From NCBI GenBank assembly GCA_046350455.1, contig JAXMAM010000003.1:1-64000 (forward strand): DNA of 64,000 nucleotides, written 5' to 3'. A program made the translations under genes and the position numbers. Below the pieces are notes generated by a model. It had not been told where the DNA came from. It ran no database searches and was given only the letters and a program-made list of their open reading frames with translations. Positions 43,631 through 51,465 of this stretch are shown here, piece by piece. This DNA is from CAZXGD01 sp046350455. GTDB lineage: Bacteria; Planctomycetota; Phycisphaerae; Phycisphaerales; SM1A02. Each line of letters begins with the position of its first letter. Positions within the stretch are counted from its first letter, which is position 1.

Positions 43631-44524
43631 ATGGACGCTCTCAATACGAATCCGCCCTCTCCCTGTGTGCCCGAAACCATCCTCCTTGGCAGGCGGGTTC
43701 GATTTTCCATGTTGCAAGGTCCGAGAGCATTCATGGAGGAATCCACACTTTTGCGGGCAGGCAATTCCCTGCTGGGATTGCCCACCTTGGCAGGTCTGGG
43801 GACATGGACTGAGGTGGAAATCTGCGTGCGGGGCGCCACCGATCCTGCCACTGGCTACCTGGTGGGCATCCAGGAATTGGACCGGCTGGTCCGACTGCAC
43901 GTGGTGCCCTCCTTCAGCCATGCCCTGCATGCGGCGGCGCACAGCGACCGTCCCGCACCGCAACCAGCGATGCTCCTGGCGCAGAGCGCAGCCGCTCTGG
44001 AAGCAGACTTGCCATCCGCGGCTCGCCTGTGGGCGCTGCGATGGCGGCCCAGCCCATTCTTGTGCGTAGAGTGGTGCCCACGCATGCCTGGCACCGCGCT
44101 GCTGTCCGAGACCTTTGAGTTTGCCGCCGCCCACCGGCTGCATTGCCCAGACCTCACCGAGGCAGAGAACCGCCGCATCTTTGGCAAGTGCAACAACCCG
44201 AACGGGCACGGGCACAACTATCGCGTGGAAGTGGCCGTGCGCGTGCCGCTGGAAGGCGCAGCCTTCAGTCAGCCGCAGCTGGAGGATGTGGTCAACCGCA
44301 CCATCATTGATCGCTGGGATCACCGGCACCTGAACCTGGACACGGAAGAGTTCCGCACCGTGAACCCGTCGGTGGAGAACATCGCGGCAGCGTCGCACCG
44401 CCTGTTGGCGGCTGCCTTGCGCGGCACTGCAGCAGAACTTGTCCAGGTGCGCGTGTGGGAGACAGACAAGACGTCTGCCACCTATCCAGCCCCGGCAGCA
44501 GCGCCGGATGGCGCACAGGCCTAG
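43631..44524 (+). CDS. Tandem 6-pyruvoyl-tetrahydropterin synthase-like protein
   Basis: A 297-residue protein with two PTPS/QueD folds. The C-terminal half (about 160-297) is complete: zinc ligand His in FEFAAAHRLH, catalytic Cys plus HxH in GKCNNPNGHGHNY, DRWDHRHLNLD and the pterin-binding Glu in VRVWETDKTSATY. The N-terminal half (about 15-130) keeps the fold pattern (LGLPTLAGLGTWTEVEICV, VGIQELDRLV) but lacks the HxH zinc pair and the cysteine, so it is probably structural. The reaction is either sepiapterin/BH4-type or 7-deazaguanine (QueD) synthesis; the CNNPNGHGHNY motif resembles true PTPS. Start is the ATG at 43631. Confidence 0.85.
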   Translation: MDALNTNPPSPCVPETILLGRRVRFSMLQGPRAFMEESTLLRAGNSLLGLPTLAGLGTWTEVEICVRGATDPATGYLVGIQELDRLVRLHVVPSFSHALHAAAHSDRPAPQPAMLLAQSAAALEADLPSAARLWALRWRPSPFLCVEWCPRMPGTALLSETFEFAAAHRLHCPDLTEAENRRIFGKCNNPNGHGHNYRVEVAVRVPLEGAAFSQPQLEDVVNRTIIDRWDHRHLNLDTEEFRTVNPSVENIAAASHRLLAAALRGTAAELVQVRVWETDKTSATYPAPAAAPDGAQA

Positions 44525-44994
44525 CCCAGATCTTCTTCCGCCAGCAGCCGGAAGCGCTTGCGCAGCAGGATCTGGCCTGCCAGGTGGATGTCGTCCACAG
44601 CAATCACCACGCCGGGGCGGTCACCCCGCATGAGCAGCGGGTAGGCAAAGCGGATGTTCAGCTCAGCGCTCAACAGGTAGCTGCACAGGTTCGATAGTGT
44701 CTGGTCGTCGCCCAGCTCTGCCACCACGATGTCTGTCTCGCTGAAGGTGTAGTGGTTGCGCCGCAAAATCTGGCGTGCTGCATCTGCGTTGCTGAAAACA
44801 GCGCGCACTACGGCGTAGTCGCTGCTGTCCACGATGGAGAGCGCTGCCAGGTTGGCGGCGGAGCTCTCGTCAAAGATGCGCACCAGCTCCAGCAGCTTGC
44901 CCACCTTGTTGTCCAAGAACACGCTGAACTGGCGGACGGTGGGGGCTGCGTAGCCCAGTTCAGTGTCGGTGGAAGGAGGTGTGGCCTGGCTCAC
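44521..44994 (-). CDS. Tandem ACT-domain protein
   Basis: A 157-residue protein that is almost entirely two ACT modules (about 20-85 and 90-155), with RQFSVFLDNKVGKLLELVRIF typical of the first strand-helix (the conserved part being LDNKVGKLLEL). ACT domains bind small ligands, usually amino acids, and regulate enzymes or transcription. No catalytic domain is attached, so it is probably a stand-alone amino-acid sensor. It starts with a GTG at 44994 and its stop overlaps the convergent PTPS gene by 4 bp. Confidence 0.78.
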   Translation of the reverse strand: MSQATPPSTDTELGYAAPTVRQFSVFLDNKVGKLLELVRIFDESSAANLAALSIVDSSDYAVVRAVFSNADAARQILRRNHYTFSETDIVVAELGDDQTLSNLCSYLLSAELNIRFAYPLLMRGDRPGVVIAVDDIHLAGQILLRKRFRLLAEEDLG

Positions 44995-45048
44995 GGGAGT
45001 GCTCTGGAGTGTGGCACAACAGGCGGGGCAGCATAGCCGCCCTCCAGG

Positions 45049-45933
45049 TCACGCGCCTACGATGAACTCTGGCTCATCCGCGCGCGGCAGCAAGCCAGCG
45101 TCTGCAGCGCGCGCCAGCAGCGTGCGCACGGCGCGCCGCCCTTCGGGGCCATAGTCCAGCGTCCACCGATTGACGTACATGCCGATGAACTGGTCCGCCA
45201 GCTGCACGCTCAGCCCTTCTGCAAACTGCATGGCGTAGGCGATGCTCTCCTGCCGATGCTCCAGCGCGTACCGCACGCTCTGCTCCAGCAGGCGCGCCAC
45301 GCGCTGGCAGGTGCCGGGTCCATGCCGCTGGTCCAGCGCGCGCAGCACGCAGTTGGCGCCCAGCGGCAGCGGCAGGCCACACTGCTCTCGCCACCACGCG
45401 CCCAGGTCTGCCACCAGCTCCAGCCCCTGGTCCCGGAAGGTCAGCTGGCCTTCGTGGATCACCACGCCAGCGTCGTACTCCCCTGCTGCCACGCGATCTG
45501 GAATCTGCTTGAACGGCACCACCACGGGTGTGAACGCCCCCGGCCCCAGCAGGAGGCTGGTGGTCAGGAACGCTGTGGTGCCAGCGCCTGGGATCGCAAT
45601 GCGCCGGCCGCGCAGGGCGGCGGGCTGGCATGCCTGCCGCGCCACCAGCTTGGGGCCGTAGCCGTCGCCCACAGAGCTGCCGCAGGCCGTCAGCGCATAG
45701 CGGCTGGCGATGCGCGGGTAGGTGGCCACGCTGGCAGCGGTGATCTCCAGGTCGTCGCTGCCGGCGATCGCGCGCTGGTTCAGCGCCTCGATATCCGCAG
45801 GCACAGCCTGGAAGCGGAAGGCATCCGAAGCCACCCGGGGCGGCTTGCCGCCCAGCTCCAGCAGCGGCCACCACATGAAGGCGTCGTCTGGATCGGGTGA
45901 GTGGCCAAGGCGCAGCAGCGGGCGAGCGTCCAC
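45049..45933 (-). CDS. mqnD: 1,4-dihydroxy-6-naphthoate synthase
   Basis: A 294-residue enzyme of the futalosine menaquinone pathway, converting cyclic dehypoxanthinyl futalosine to 1,4-dihydroxy-6-naphthoate. It has the periplasmic-binding-protein-like fold of the MqnA/MqnD group. The diagnostic start LGHSPDPDDAFMWWPLL, followed by CGSSVGDGYGPKLVA and AIPGAGTTAFLTTSLLLG, fits MqnD rather than MqnA. mqnC lies 5.5 kb away in this window. The GTG at 45933 has TAGGCT six bases upstream and is divergent from the DUF885 peptidase gene. Confidence 0.88.
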   Translation of the reverse strand: MDARPLLRLGHSPDPDDAFMWWPLLELGGKPPRVASDAFRFQAVPADIEALNQRAIAGSDDLEITAASVATYPRIASRYALTACGSSVGDGYGPKLVARQACQPAALRGRRIAIPGAGTTAFLTTSLLLGPGAFTPVVVPFKQIPDRVAAGEYDAGVVIHEGQLTFRDQGLELVADLGAWWREQCGLPLPLGANCVLRALDQRHGPGTCQRVARLLEQSVRYALEHRQESIAYAMQFAEGLSVQLADQFIGMYVNRWTLDYGPEGRRAVRTLLARAADAGLLPRADEPEFIVGA

Positions 45934-45939
45934 ACAGCC

Positions 45940-45945
45940 AGCCTA
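45940..45945 (-). promoter_or_regulatory. -10-like box of mqnD
   Basis: TAGGCT on the minus strand, six bases before the GTG at 45933. Only five bases separate it from the opposing box of the DUF885 gene, giving a back-to-back promoter pair in about 30 bp. Confidence 0.5.
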
Positions 45946-45950
45946 GCGCG

Positions 45951-45956
45951 TATGGT
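45951..45956 (+). promoter_or_regulatory. -10-like box deciding the DUF885 gene start
   Basis: TATGGT with seven bases to the ATG at 45964. It overlaps the alternative ATG at 45952, arguing for the downstream start. Confidence 0.4.
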
Positions 45957-45963
45957 GGCGGGC

Positions 45964-47769
45964 ATGTGGCGCCCTGTCCTTGCACTGTTCACCCTGGTCA
46001 TGCTGGCCAGCCCCGCACACGCGCAGAAGGCGGCTGATGCCTTCCACCACCTGATGGACGAGTACCAGCGTTGGGTGGACATCGCCTACCCAGAAGAGGC
46101 GCTGGCACAGGGCCGCCCCACCAAGGCAGACCAGATCACCGATCCATCCATCGAAGGCATCGAGCGCCGGCAGTCGCAGGTGGCGGTGTTCCTTCAGGAG
46201 ATGACAGAGATCAACCCCGCCCAGCTGGAAGGCGAGGATCGCCTGAACTACCAGCTGCTGCGCCGCAGCCTGCAGGAGTCTGTGGATGGCCACCGCTTCC
46301 GCGCGTTCCTCATGCCCATCAGCGGTCGCGACGGCCCGCAGCAGTCCATCCCGCAGATGACAGATCGGATGCCCTTCCGCACCGAGGCCGACTACCAGAA
46401 CTACCTGAAGCGCCTGACTGCCGTGCCAGAGGCCGTGCGCGGCGTGCAGCGGCTGCTGGAGCTGGGCGTGGCCGAGCACCGCGTTCCACCCAAGGCCACC
46501 ATGGTGGACCTGCCAGCGCAGTTTGACGCGGTGCTGAACGGCGGCCTGGCGCAGTTGCGCGCGCCCTTTGCGCAGATGCCAGACACCATCCCGGCCGCGC
46601 GGCAAGCAGAAATGCGCGCCGAGCTGGACACGCTCATCCCGCCCATTCTGGACGCGCTGGTGGAGCTGCGCACGTACGTGATCCAGTCGTACCTGCCAGC
46701 GTGCCGGGACACTGTGTCAGCATCCAGCCTGCCAGATGGCGCTGCGTACTACGACTTTGCGCTGCGCGCGCACACCACCACCAACCTGACTGCCAAGCAG
46801 ATCCATGACATCGGGCTGGCAGAGGTGGCCCGCATCCGTCAGGAGATGCTGGCTGTGATCCGCAAGACAGACTGGTACACAGCTGACCCCGCGCGCGCCA
46901 CCATGCAGCCAGATGCGCTCTTTGCTGCGTTCCTGCAGTACCTGCGCACCGATCCACGCTTCTACTGCAAGACAGAGGAGGAGCTGCTGGCACGCTACCG
47001 CGACATCTGCAAGCGGATTGACTCGTTCCTGCCAGGGCTGTTCCACACGCTGCCGCGCAACAGCTACGGCGTGCGCCCCGTGCCCAAGTTCATGGCGCCC
47101 ACGCAGACCACCGCGTACTACATGCCGGGCTCGCTGCGCGCTGGCAACGCGGGGTACTTCTGCGCCAACACCTACGCGCTGGACCAGCGCCCCACCTACG
47201 AGATGATCCCCCTCAGCCTGCACGAGGCCGTGCCAGGCCACCACCTGCAGATCTCCATTGCACAGGAGCTGCCAGAGCAGCCAGAGTTCCGCCGGCAGCT
47301 GGGCACCACTGCGTTTGTGGAGGGCTGGGCGCTGTACGCAGAACGGCTGGGCATTGAGATGGGATTCTTTGCCAATGACCCGTACGCGGACTTCGGCCGC
47401 CTGCTGTACGAGATGTGGCGCGCCTGCCGACTGGTGGTGGACACCGGCATTCACGCGTTTGACTGGACGCGGCAGCAGGCCATTGACTACATGAAGCAGA
47501 ACACTGCGCTCAGCGAGCTGAACATCACGCGCGAGGTGGACCGCTACATTGACTGGCCTGGCCAGGCGTGCGGCTACAAGATCGGCGAGCTGAAGATCCG
47601 CGAGCTGCGCGACCGCGCGCAGAAGGAGCTGGGAGCAGCCTTTGACCTGCGCGCCTTCCACGATGCAGTGCTGGGCGCTGGCGCCCTGCCGCTGGATGTG
47701 CTGGAGCTGCGCATCACCGACTGGATTGCAGCGCAGAAGAAGGCTGCGGCAGCAGCGCCAGCAGGCTGA
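45964..47769 (+). CDS. Secreted DUF885-family metallopeptidase-like protein
   Basis: A 601-residue exported protein. A clear signal peptide (WRPVLALFTLVMLASPAHA) starts at the ATG 45964. The DUF885 domain fills the rest, with the zinc-peptidase-like motif HEAVPGHHLQ and, further on, FVEGWALYAERLG, whose Glu and His/Tyr arrangement is typical. Members are annotated as carboxypeptidase- or dipeptidyl-type enzymes with little experimental proof. It probably trims peptides in the periplasm or outside the cell. It is divergent from mqnD with only 30 bp between start codons. Confidence 0.85.
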   Translation: MWRPVLALFTLVMLASPAHAQKAADAFHHLMDEYQRWVDIAYPEEALAQGRPTKADQITDPSIEGIERRQSQVAVFLQEMTEINPAQLEGEDRLNYQLLRRSLQESVDGHRFRAFLMPISGRDGPQQSIPQMTDRMPFRTEADYQNYLKRLTAVPEAVRGVQRLLELGVAEHRVPPKATMVDLPAQFDAVLNGGLAQLRAPFAQMPDTIPAARQAEMRAELDTLIPPILDALVELRTYVIQSYLPACRDTVSASSLPDGAAYYDFALRAHTTTNLTAKQIHDIGLAEVARIRQEMLAVIRKTDWYTADPARATMQPDALFAAFLQYLRTDPRFYCKTEEELLARYRDICKRIDSFLPGLFHTLPRNSYGVRPVPKFMAPTQTTAYYMPGSLRAGNAGYFCANTYALDQRPTYEMIPLSLHEAVPGHHLQISIAQELPEQPEFRRQLGTTAFVEGWALYAERLGIEMGFFANDPYADFGRLLYEMWRACRLVVDTGIHAFDWTRQQAIDYMKQNTALSELNITREVDRYIDWPGQACGYKIGELKIRELRDRAQKELGAAFDLRAFHDAVLGAGALPLDVLELRITDWIAAQKKAAAAAPAG

Positions 47770-47797
47770 CCCAGCCACCCGCGCGCTGCACGGCTCT

Positions 47798-48475
47798 TCA
47801 CCCTGCAGCCCAGCTGCTGTCGCGCAGGAACGGGTTCGTCGCCCGCTCCCGGCCAATGGTGGTGGCTGGACCGTGGCCAGGGTGCACCGCGGTGTCGTCT
47901 GGCAGTGCCAGAAGCACCTGGTGCAGGGAGCGGTGAAGATCTCCCGGATTGCTGGTTGGAAGGTCGGAGCGGCCGACTGAGCCAGCAAAGAGCGTGTCGC
48001 CCACCAGGGCGGTGCGGGCCGCTGGGCAGACCAGCGTGATGCCACCTGGGCTGTGGCCTGGCGTGTGCAGCACCTGCCAGCGCGTGCCATTCAGCGTCAG
48101 CTCCTGGCCGTCGAACAGGTCATCCGTGGGCTCGCGCGCGCTGAACGGCATGCCTGCAAAGGCGCTCAGGTTGAGCTCTGGGTCTCCAAAGAATGCGCGC
48201 TCTGCGCTGTGGGCAAGCACCGGCGCGTGCGGGAAGGCCTGGCGCGCCACCTCCCGCCCCAGGATGTGGTCTGCATGGGCGTGCGTCAGCACGATGGCCT
48301 CTGGGTGGAGCCCGTGCTCCTTCATGTAGAGCAGCACGGGCGCTGGCTGGTATCCCGGGTCCACCAGAAAGCATGCTGGGTCCAGGGGCTGCCCTGGCGC
48401 TGGCCGGGTGCACACCACATAGCAATTGGTATCAAAGGGGCCCAGGGGTTGGCCATGCACCACCACAACGCTCAT
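47798..48475 (-). CDS. Metallo-beta-lactamase-fold hydrolase (glyoxalase II-like)
   Basis: A 225-residue cytoplasmic hydrolase. The binuclear metal motif THAHADHILG is present, with further ligands His in LHTPGHSPGG, Asp in LVGDTLFAG and His in HPGHGPATT. This is the small YcbL/GloB-like class that opens thioesters such as S-lactoylglutathione. Glutathione use in this organism is not shown, so the substrate is open. The ATG at 48475 has TAGGCT six bases upstream. It is divergent from the next small membrane-protein gene. Confidence 0.87.
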   Translation of the reverse strand: MSVVVVHGQPLGPFDTNCYVVCTRPAPGQPLDPACFLVDPGYQPAPVLLYMKEHGLHPEAIVLTHAHADHILGREVARQAFPHAPVLAHSAERAFFGDPELNLSAFAGMPFSAREPTDDLFDGQELTLNGTRWQVLHTPGHSPGGITLVCPAARTALVGDTLFAGSVGRSDLPTSNPGDLHRSLHQVLLALPDDTAVHPGHGPATTIGRERATNPFLRDSSWAAG

Positions 48476-48481
48476 GCCACC

Positions 48482-48487
48482 AGCCTA
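48482..48487 (-). promoter_or_regulatory. -10-like box of the MBL hydrolase gene
   Basis: TAGGCT on the minus strand with six bases to the ATG at 48475, predicting a leaderless transcript. Confidence 0.5.
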
Positions 48488-48544
48488 GGCGGGGGCCACC
48501 ACGGCTGCCACGCTGTAGTATTGGGGCATCAAAGGGGGTTTTGC

Positions 48545-48865
48545 ATGTTGACTGCACTGGTTGGAGCCGTGGTGTTGGCCATTCTGCTGAAGTCCCTCAG
48601 CGACGCAGAAGTTGGCCTGGGTGGCGTGCTGCTGACTTCCGTTGGCACGTCCATCTGTGGCAGCTTGTTGGCGTACCTCATGGTGCTGTACATGGGAGTC
48701 ACAGGGGCGTTCCTGGCGCTGCCAGTCATCGCGCTGGCGCTGGCCGTCTTCCTGAGCGTTTTCTACGAGATTGAGCTGTGGCGCTCAGCGGTGATTGCCA
48801 CGGGCTACTTGATCGCTGTGGCAACGACCAGATGGGTGCTGACCTCCATCACGCAACCGGGCTGA
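48545..48865 (+). CDS. Small membrane protein, function unknown
   Basis: A 106-residue protein with three hydrophobic segments (about 3-20, 28-52 and 55-78) and a fourth weaker one near the C-terminus. It has no recognised family. A strong ribosome site AAAGGGGG lies nine or ten bases before the ATG at 48545, and TAGTAT lies further upstream as a possible -10, so unlike its neighbours it is not leaderless. Coding status is supported by the ribosome site and hydrophobic pattern. The open frame extends upstream as a shadow of the MBL gene. Confidence 0.6.
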   Translation: MLTALVGAVVLAILLKSLSDAEVGLGGVLLTSVGTSICGSLLAYLMVLYMGVTGAFLALPVIALALAVFLSVFYEIELWRSAVIATGYLIAVATTRWVLTSITQPG

Positions 48866-48874
48866 CGATGTTCC

Positions 48875-48880
48875 TATACT
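48875..48880 (+). promoter_or_regulatory. -10-like box of the HEAT-like lipoprotein gene
   Basis: TATACT, the best -10 match in the window, is followed by seven bases and the GTG at 48888. Confidence 0.55.
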
Positions 48881-48887
48881 GCGCCCC

Positions 48888-49823
48888 GTGCGCGCGGAAC
48901 GGAATCCACCCGCTGGCAGCAGCGTGCGCGCCCTGGCATGGGGCGTGGTGGCTGCATGCGCTGGCATGGTGGGTGGCTTGACGGGTGGATGCGACCAGAT
49001 CACGTCCGATGTCAACGACGTGAGCGGCTCATTCTTCCCGCCCACGCCCAGCGAAGCCGCGCGCTGGGCGGTGGACAACACCAACCCAGAGAACCAGCGC
49101 CGCGGCGTGGTGCTGCTTGGCAACGCCTCCTTTGGTGGGCAGGCCACCTACGTGGAGCTGTACACGCTGTATGTGCAGGACAGCACTGACCCGCTGGTGA
49201 AGGCCGCTGCCATTCAGGCGCTCTCCATGCACGGTGACCCTGCGGCTGCACCGCTGATCGCAGAGCAGCTAAAGAACCCAGTCAAGCAAGTGCGGCTGGC
49301 TGCTGCGCGTGGCTTGCAGCGCATCCACAATCCGGCTGTGGCGGATGCACTGTGGAAGTCGCTGGTGGCAGAAGAAGAGGACAGCGACGTGCGGATCGAG
49401 GCCGCCATTGCGCTGGGCCAGTACCCGCGCGATGACGTCTTCCAGGCGCTGTGCGCTGCGCTGGACCAGCGAGAGCTGGCTGTGAACCTGGCTGCAGCAG
49501 ACAGTCTGCGCCTGATCACAGACCAGGACTTTGGCCTGGACCGCCCCATGTGGCTCAGCTGGTACCAGAGCCAGACCAAGCCATTCCGGACCTTTGTCCC
49601 CTACTACTACCCCACGTACCAGCGCGCGTTGGGATTTGGGGACTACCTGATGTTCTGGTCCATTCCCACGTTTGAACAGCCTGGTGTGCCCACTGGCATG
49701 GGTGAGCTGCCGCCACCCGCGCCCACGCAGCCAAGCGCCACGCCGCCCGCGCCATCCGCGCCACCGGCCCCCGCGTCTCCATCGCCGCCCGCGCCACCGC
49801 CGCCCGCACCTGCGCGGCCGTAA
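48888..49823 (+). CDS. HEAT-like repeat lipoprotein
   Basis: A 311-residue predicted lipoprotein with a signal peptide ending in the lipobox LTGGC (about residue 35). Residues 55-215 are alpha-helical HEAT/PBS-lyase-like repeats, for example DPLVKAAAIQALSMHGDPAAAPLIAEQL (only the pattern D.L.K.AAI.AL...GD..A.P.I matters). A Trp/Tyr-rich segment and a long Pro/Ala tail close the protein. Such repeats bind other proteins. Function is unknown. The GTG start is supported by TATACT seven bases upstream. Confidence 0.75.
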   Translation: MRAERNPPAGSSVRALAWGVVAACAGMVGGLTGGCDQITSDVNDVSGSFFPPTPSEAARWAVDNTNPENQRRGVVLLGNASFGGQATYVELYTLYVQDSTDPLVKAAAIQALSMHGDPAAAPLIAEQLKNPVKQVRLAAARGLQRIHNPAVADALWKSLVAEEEDSDVRIEAAIALGQYPRDDVFQALCAALDQRELAVNLAAADSLRLITDQDFGLDRPMWLSWYQSQTKPFRTFVPYYYPTYQRALGFGDYLMFWSIPTFEQPGVPTGMGELPPPAPTQPSATPPAPSAPPAPASPSPPAPPPPAPARP

Positions 49824-49848
49824 CGGCCCCGCGGCGCGGGTGCGGGCC

Positions 49849-49854
49849 TAGACT
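49849..49854 (+). promoter_or_regulatory. -10-like box of the MATE transporter gene
   Basis: TAGACT with seven bases to a TTG at 49862. It supports the rare TTG start over the ATG at 49949. Confidence 0.4.
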
Positions 49855-49861
49855 TGGCCCC

Positions 49862-51427
49862 TTGCGCCCAGACGCCCCACCACGCACCGCCAAAGAAGAG
49901 CGCGCGTTCGACGCACCAGAGCTTGAGCTTGGGTCGCTGCAAGACCCCATGGCTGCTGTGGCTGCGGGCGACGCTGCCGTGGATGACGAGCGCATCATCC
50001 GCAGCGGCCGCCTGGCAGGCAAGAGCCTGTGGCAGGCCGTGTGGATCCTGAGCGTGCCCGTGATGATCCAGCAGCTGACTGGCGCGCTGGTGGGCACCAC
50101 TGACACGCTGCTGGCCGGCAATCTGCCGCCCGACGTGCGCGCTGCGGCGCTGGATGGCGTGGGCTTTGGCGCTGCGTTCATGTGGATCGCCACCATCGTG
50201 CTGGCTGGTCTGGGCGTGGGTGCGCAGGCCATCGTGGCGCGCGGCATGGGCGGCGGCAGCACCAGCGAGGCGCGCGTGGCTGCTGGCACAGGCACCACGG
50301 CCAGCCTGGTGGCAGGCGTGCTGGGCGGCGTGCTGGTGTGGTTCAGCGCACCAGCCATCGGCGCTGCCATGGGCCTCAGCGAGCAGGCCAACAGCTTTGC
50401 CACGGAGTACGTGCGCATCATCGCGCTCAGCATGCCGCTCTTGGGCGTGATGACCGTGGGTGGCATGACCCTGCACGGCGCGGGGGAGACGTCGCGGCCG
50501 TCCAGCATCGCCGTGCTGGTGAACGTGGTGAACGTGGTCTTCAGCTGGGCGCTGTCCGGCGTGGTGATCTCCGTGGGCAAGGCGGTGCTGCCCAACTGGT
50601 TTGGGCTCGACCCCATCCGCTGGGGCGTCACCGGCATCGCGGGCGGCACAGCCATCGCCTATGTGGTGGGCGGCGTGCTGACCTGGCTGGTGCTCAACCG
50701 CGGCGTGAAGGACTTCCGCGTGCGCACGCGCGACCTGGTGCCAGACAAGGCCATGCTCCGGCGCATCGTGGCGCTGGGCATTCCCAACATGCTGGAGGGC
50801 GGCGTGATGTGGGCCACCACCAGCATTGGCGTCACCAAGTTTATCGGCATGGCCGCAGCGGCAGAAGGCGGCGCCTCTGGCCCAGCGCAGGGCCTGTTTG
50901 GCGCGCACATGATCGCAGTGCGCTGGGAGGCGTTCAGCTTCCTGCCAGGGTTTGCCATGGGCACGGCCGCAGGCGCGCTGGCCGGGCAGTACCTGGGCGC
51001 TGGCAGTCCAGCGCTGGCGCGGCGCGCCATCTGGGTGTGCCTGTGGATTGGCATGGCCATCATGGGCGTGCTGGGCACGGTGTTCATGTTCTTTGGCCAC
51101 CCGCTGGCGCTCCTCATGACGCGCGATCCGGTGGCTGTGGAAGAGGTGCCCAAGGTGCTCTTCATCTGCGGGCTGGTGCAGATTCCGTTTGCCATGAGCA
51201 TCGTGCTGCGCCAGGCGCTCAAGGGCTGCGGCGACGCGCGCTGGACCTTCTACATCACGCTGGTCTCCATGACCGCGGTGCGCCTGCCGCTGGCCTACCT
51301 GTGCGGCGTGGTGCTGGGCTGGGGGCTTTCCGGAATTTGGATCGGTCTTTGCGTGGAGCTGGCGGTGCGCGGGTTCCTGTTCCTGGCCCGCTTCCAGTGG
51401 GGCCGTTGGGCCCAGCTGCAGGTGTAG
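49862..51427 (+). CDS. MATE-family efflux transporter
   Basis: A 521-residue inner-membrane antiporter that expels cationic or lipid-linked compounds using Na+ or H+ gradients. About 12 membrane helices begin at residue 60, with family features SVPVMIQQLTGALVGTTDTLL in helix 1 (core PVMIQQLTGALVGTTDT) and GVGAQAIVARGMGGGS between helices 2 and 3. A 55-residue hydrophilic leader precedes them. The start is either the TTG at 49862, favoured by the upstream box, or the ATG at 49949. Substrate is unknown. It precedes mqnC by 38 bp. Confidence 0.88.
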   Translation: MRPDAPPRTAKEERAFDAPELELGSLQDPMAAVAAGDAAVDDERIIRSGRLAGKSLWQAVWILSVPVMIQQLTGALVGTTDTLLAGNLPPDVRAAALDGVGFGAAFMWIATIVLAGLGVGAQAIVARGMGGGSTSEARVAAGTGTTASLVAGVLGGVLVWFSAPAIGAAMGLSEQANSFATEYVRIIALSMPLLGVMTVGGMTLHGAGETSRPSSIAVLVNVVNVVFSWALSGVVISVGKAVLPNWFGLDPIRWGVTGIAGGTAIAYVVGGVLTWLVLNRGVKDFRVRTRDLVPDKAMLRRIVALGIPNMLEGGVMWATTSIGVTKFIGMAAAAEGGASGPAQGLFGAHMIAVRWEAFSFLPGFAMGTAAGALAGQYLGAGSPALARRAIWVCLWIGMAIMGVLGTVFMFFGHPLALLMTRDPVAVEEVPKVLFICGLVQIPFAMSIVLRQALKGCGDARWTFYITLVSMTAVRLPLAYLCGVVLGWGLSGIWIGLCVELAVRGFLFLARFQWGRWAQLQV

Positions 51428-51447
51428 GCGCGCACGTCGCAGGGTCC

Positions 51448-51453
51448 TACACT
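51448..51453 (+). promoter_or_regulatory. -10-like box of mqnC
   Basis: TACACT, 12 bases before the ATG at 51466, so a leader of about six bases is expected, slightly longer than at the leaderless genes. Confidence 0.4.
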
Positions 51454-51465
51454 GTTGGATCGGCC

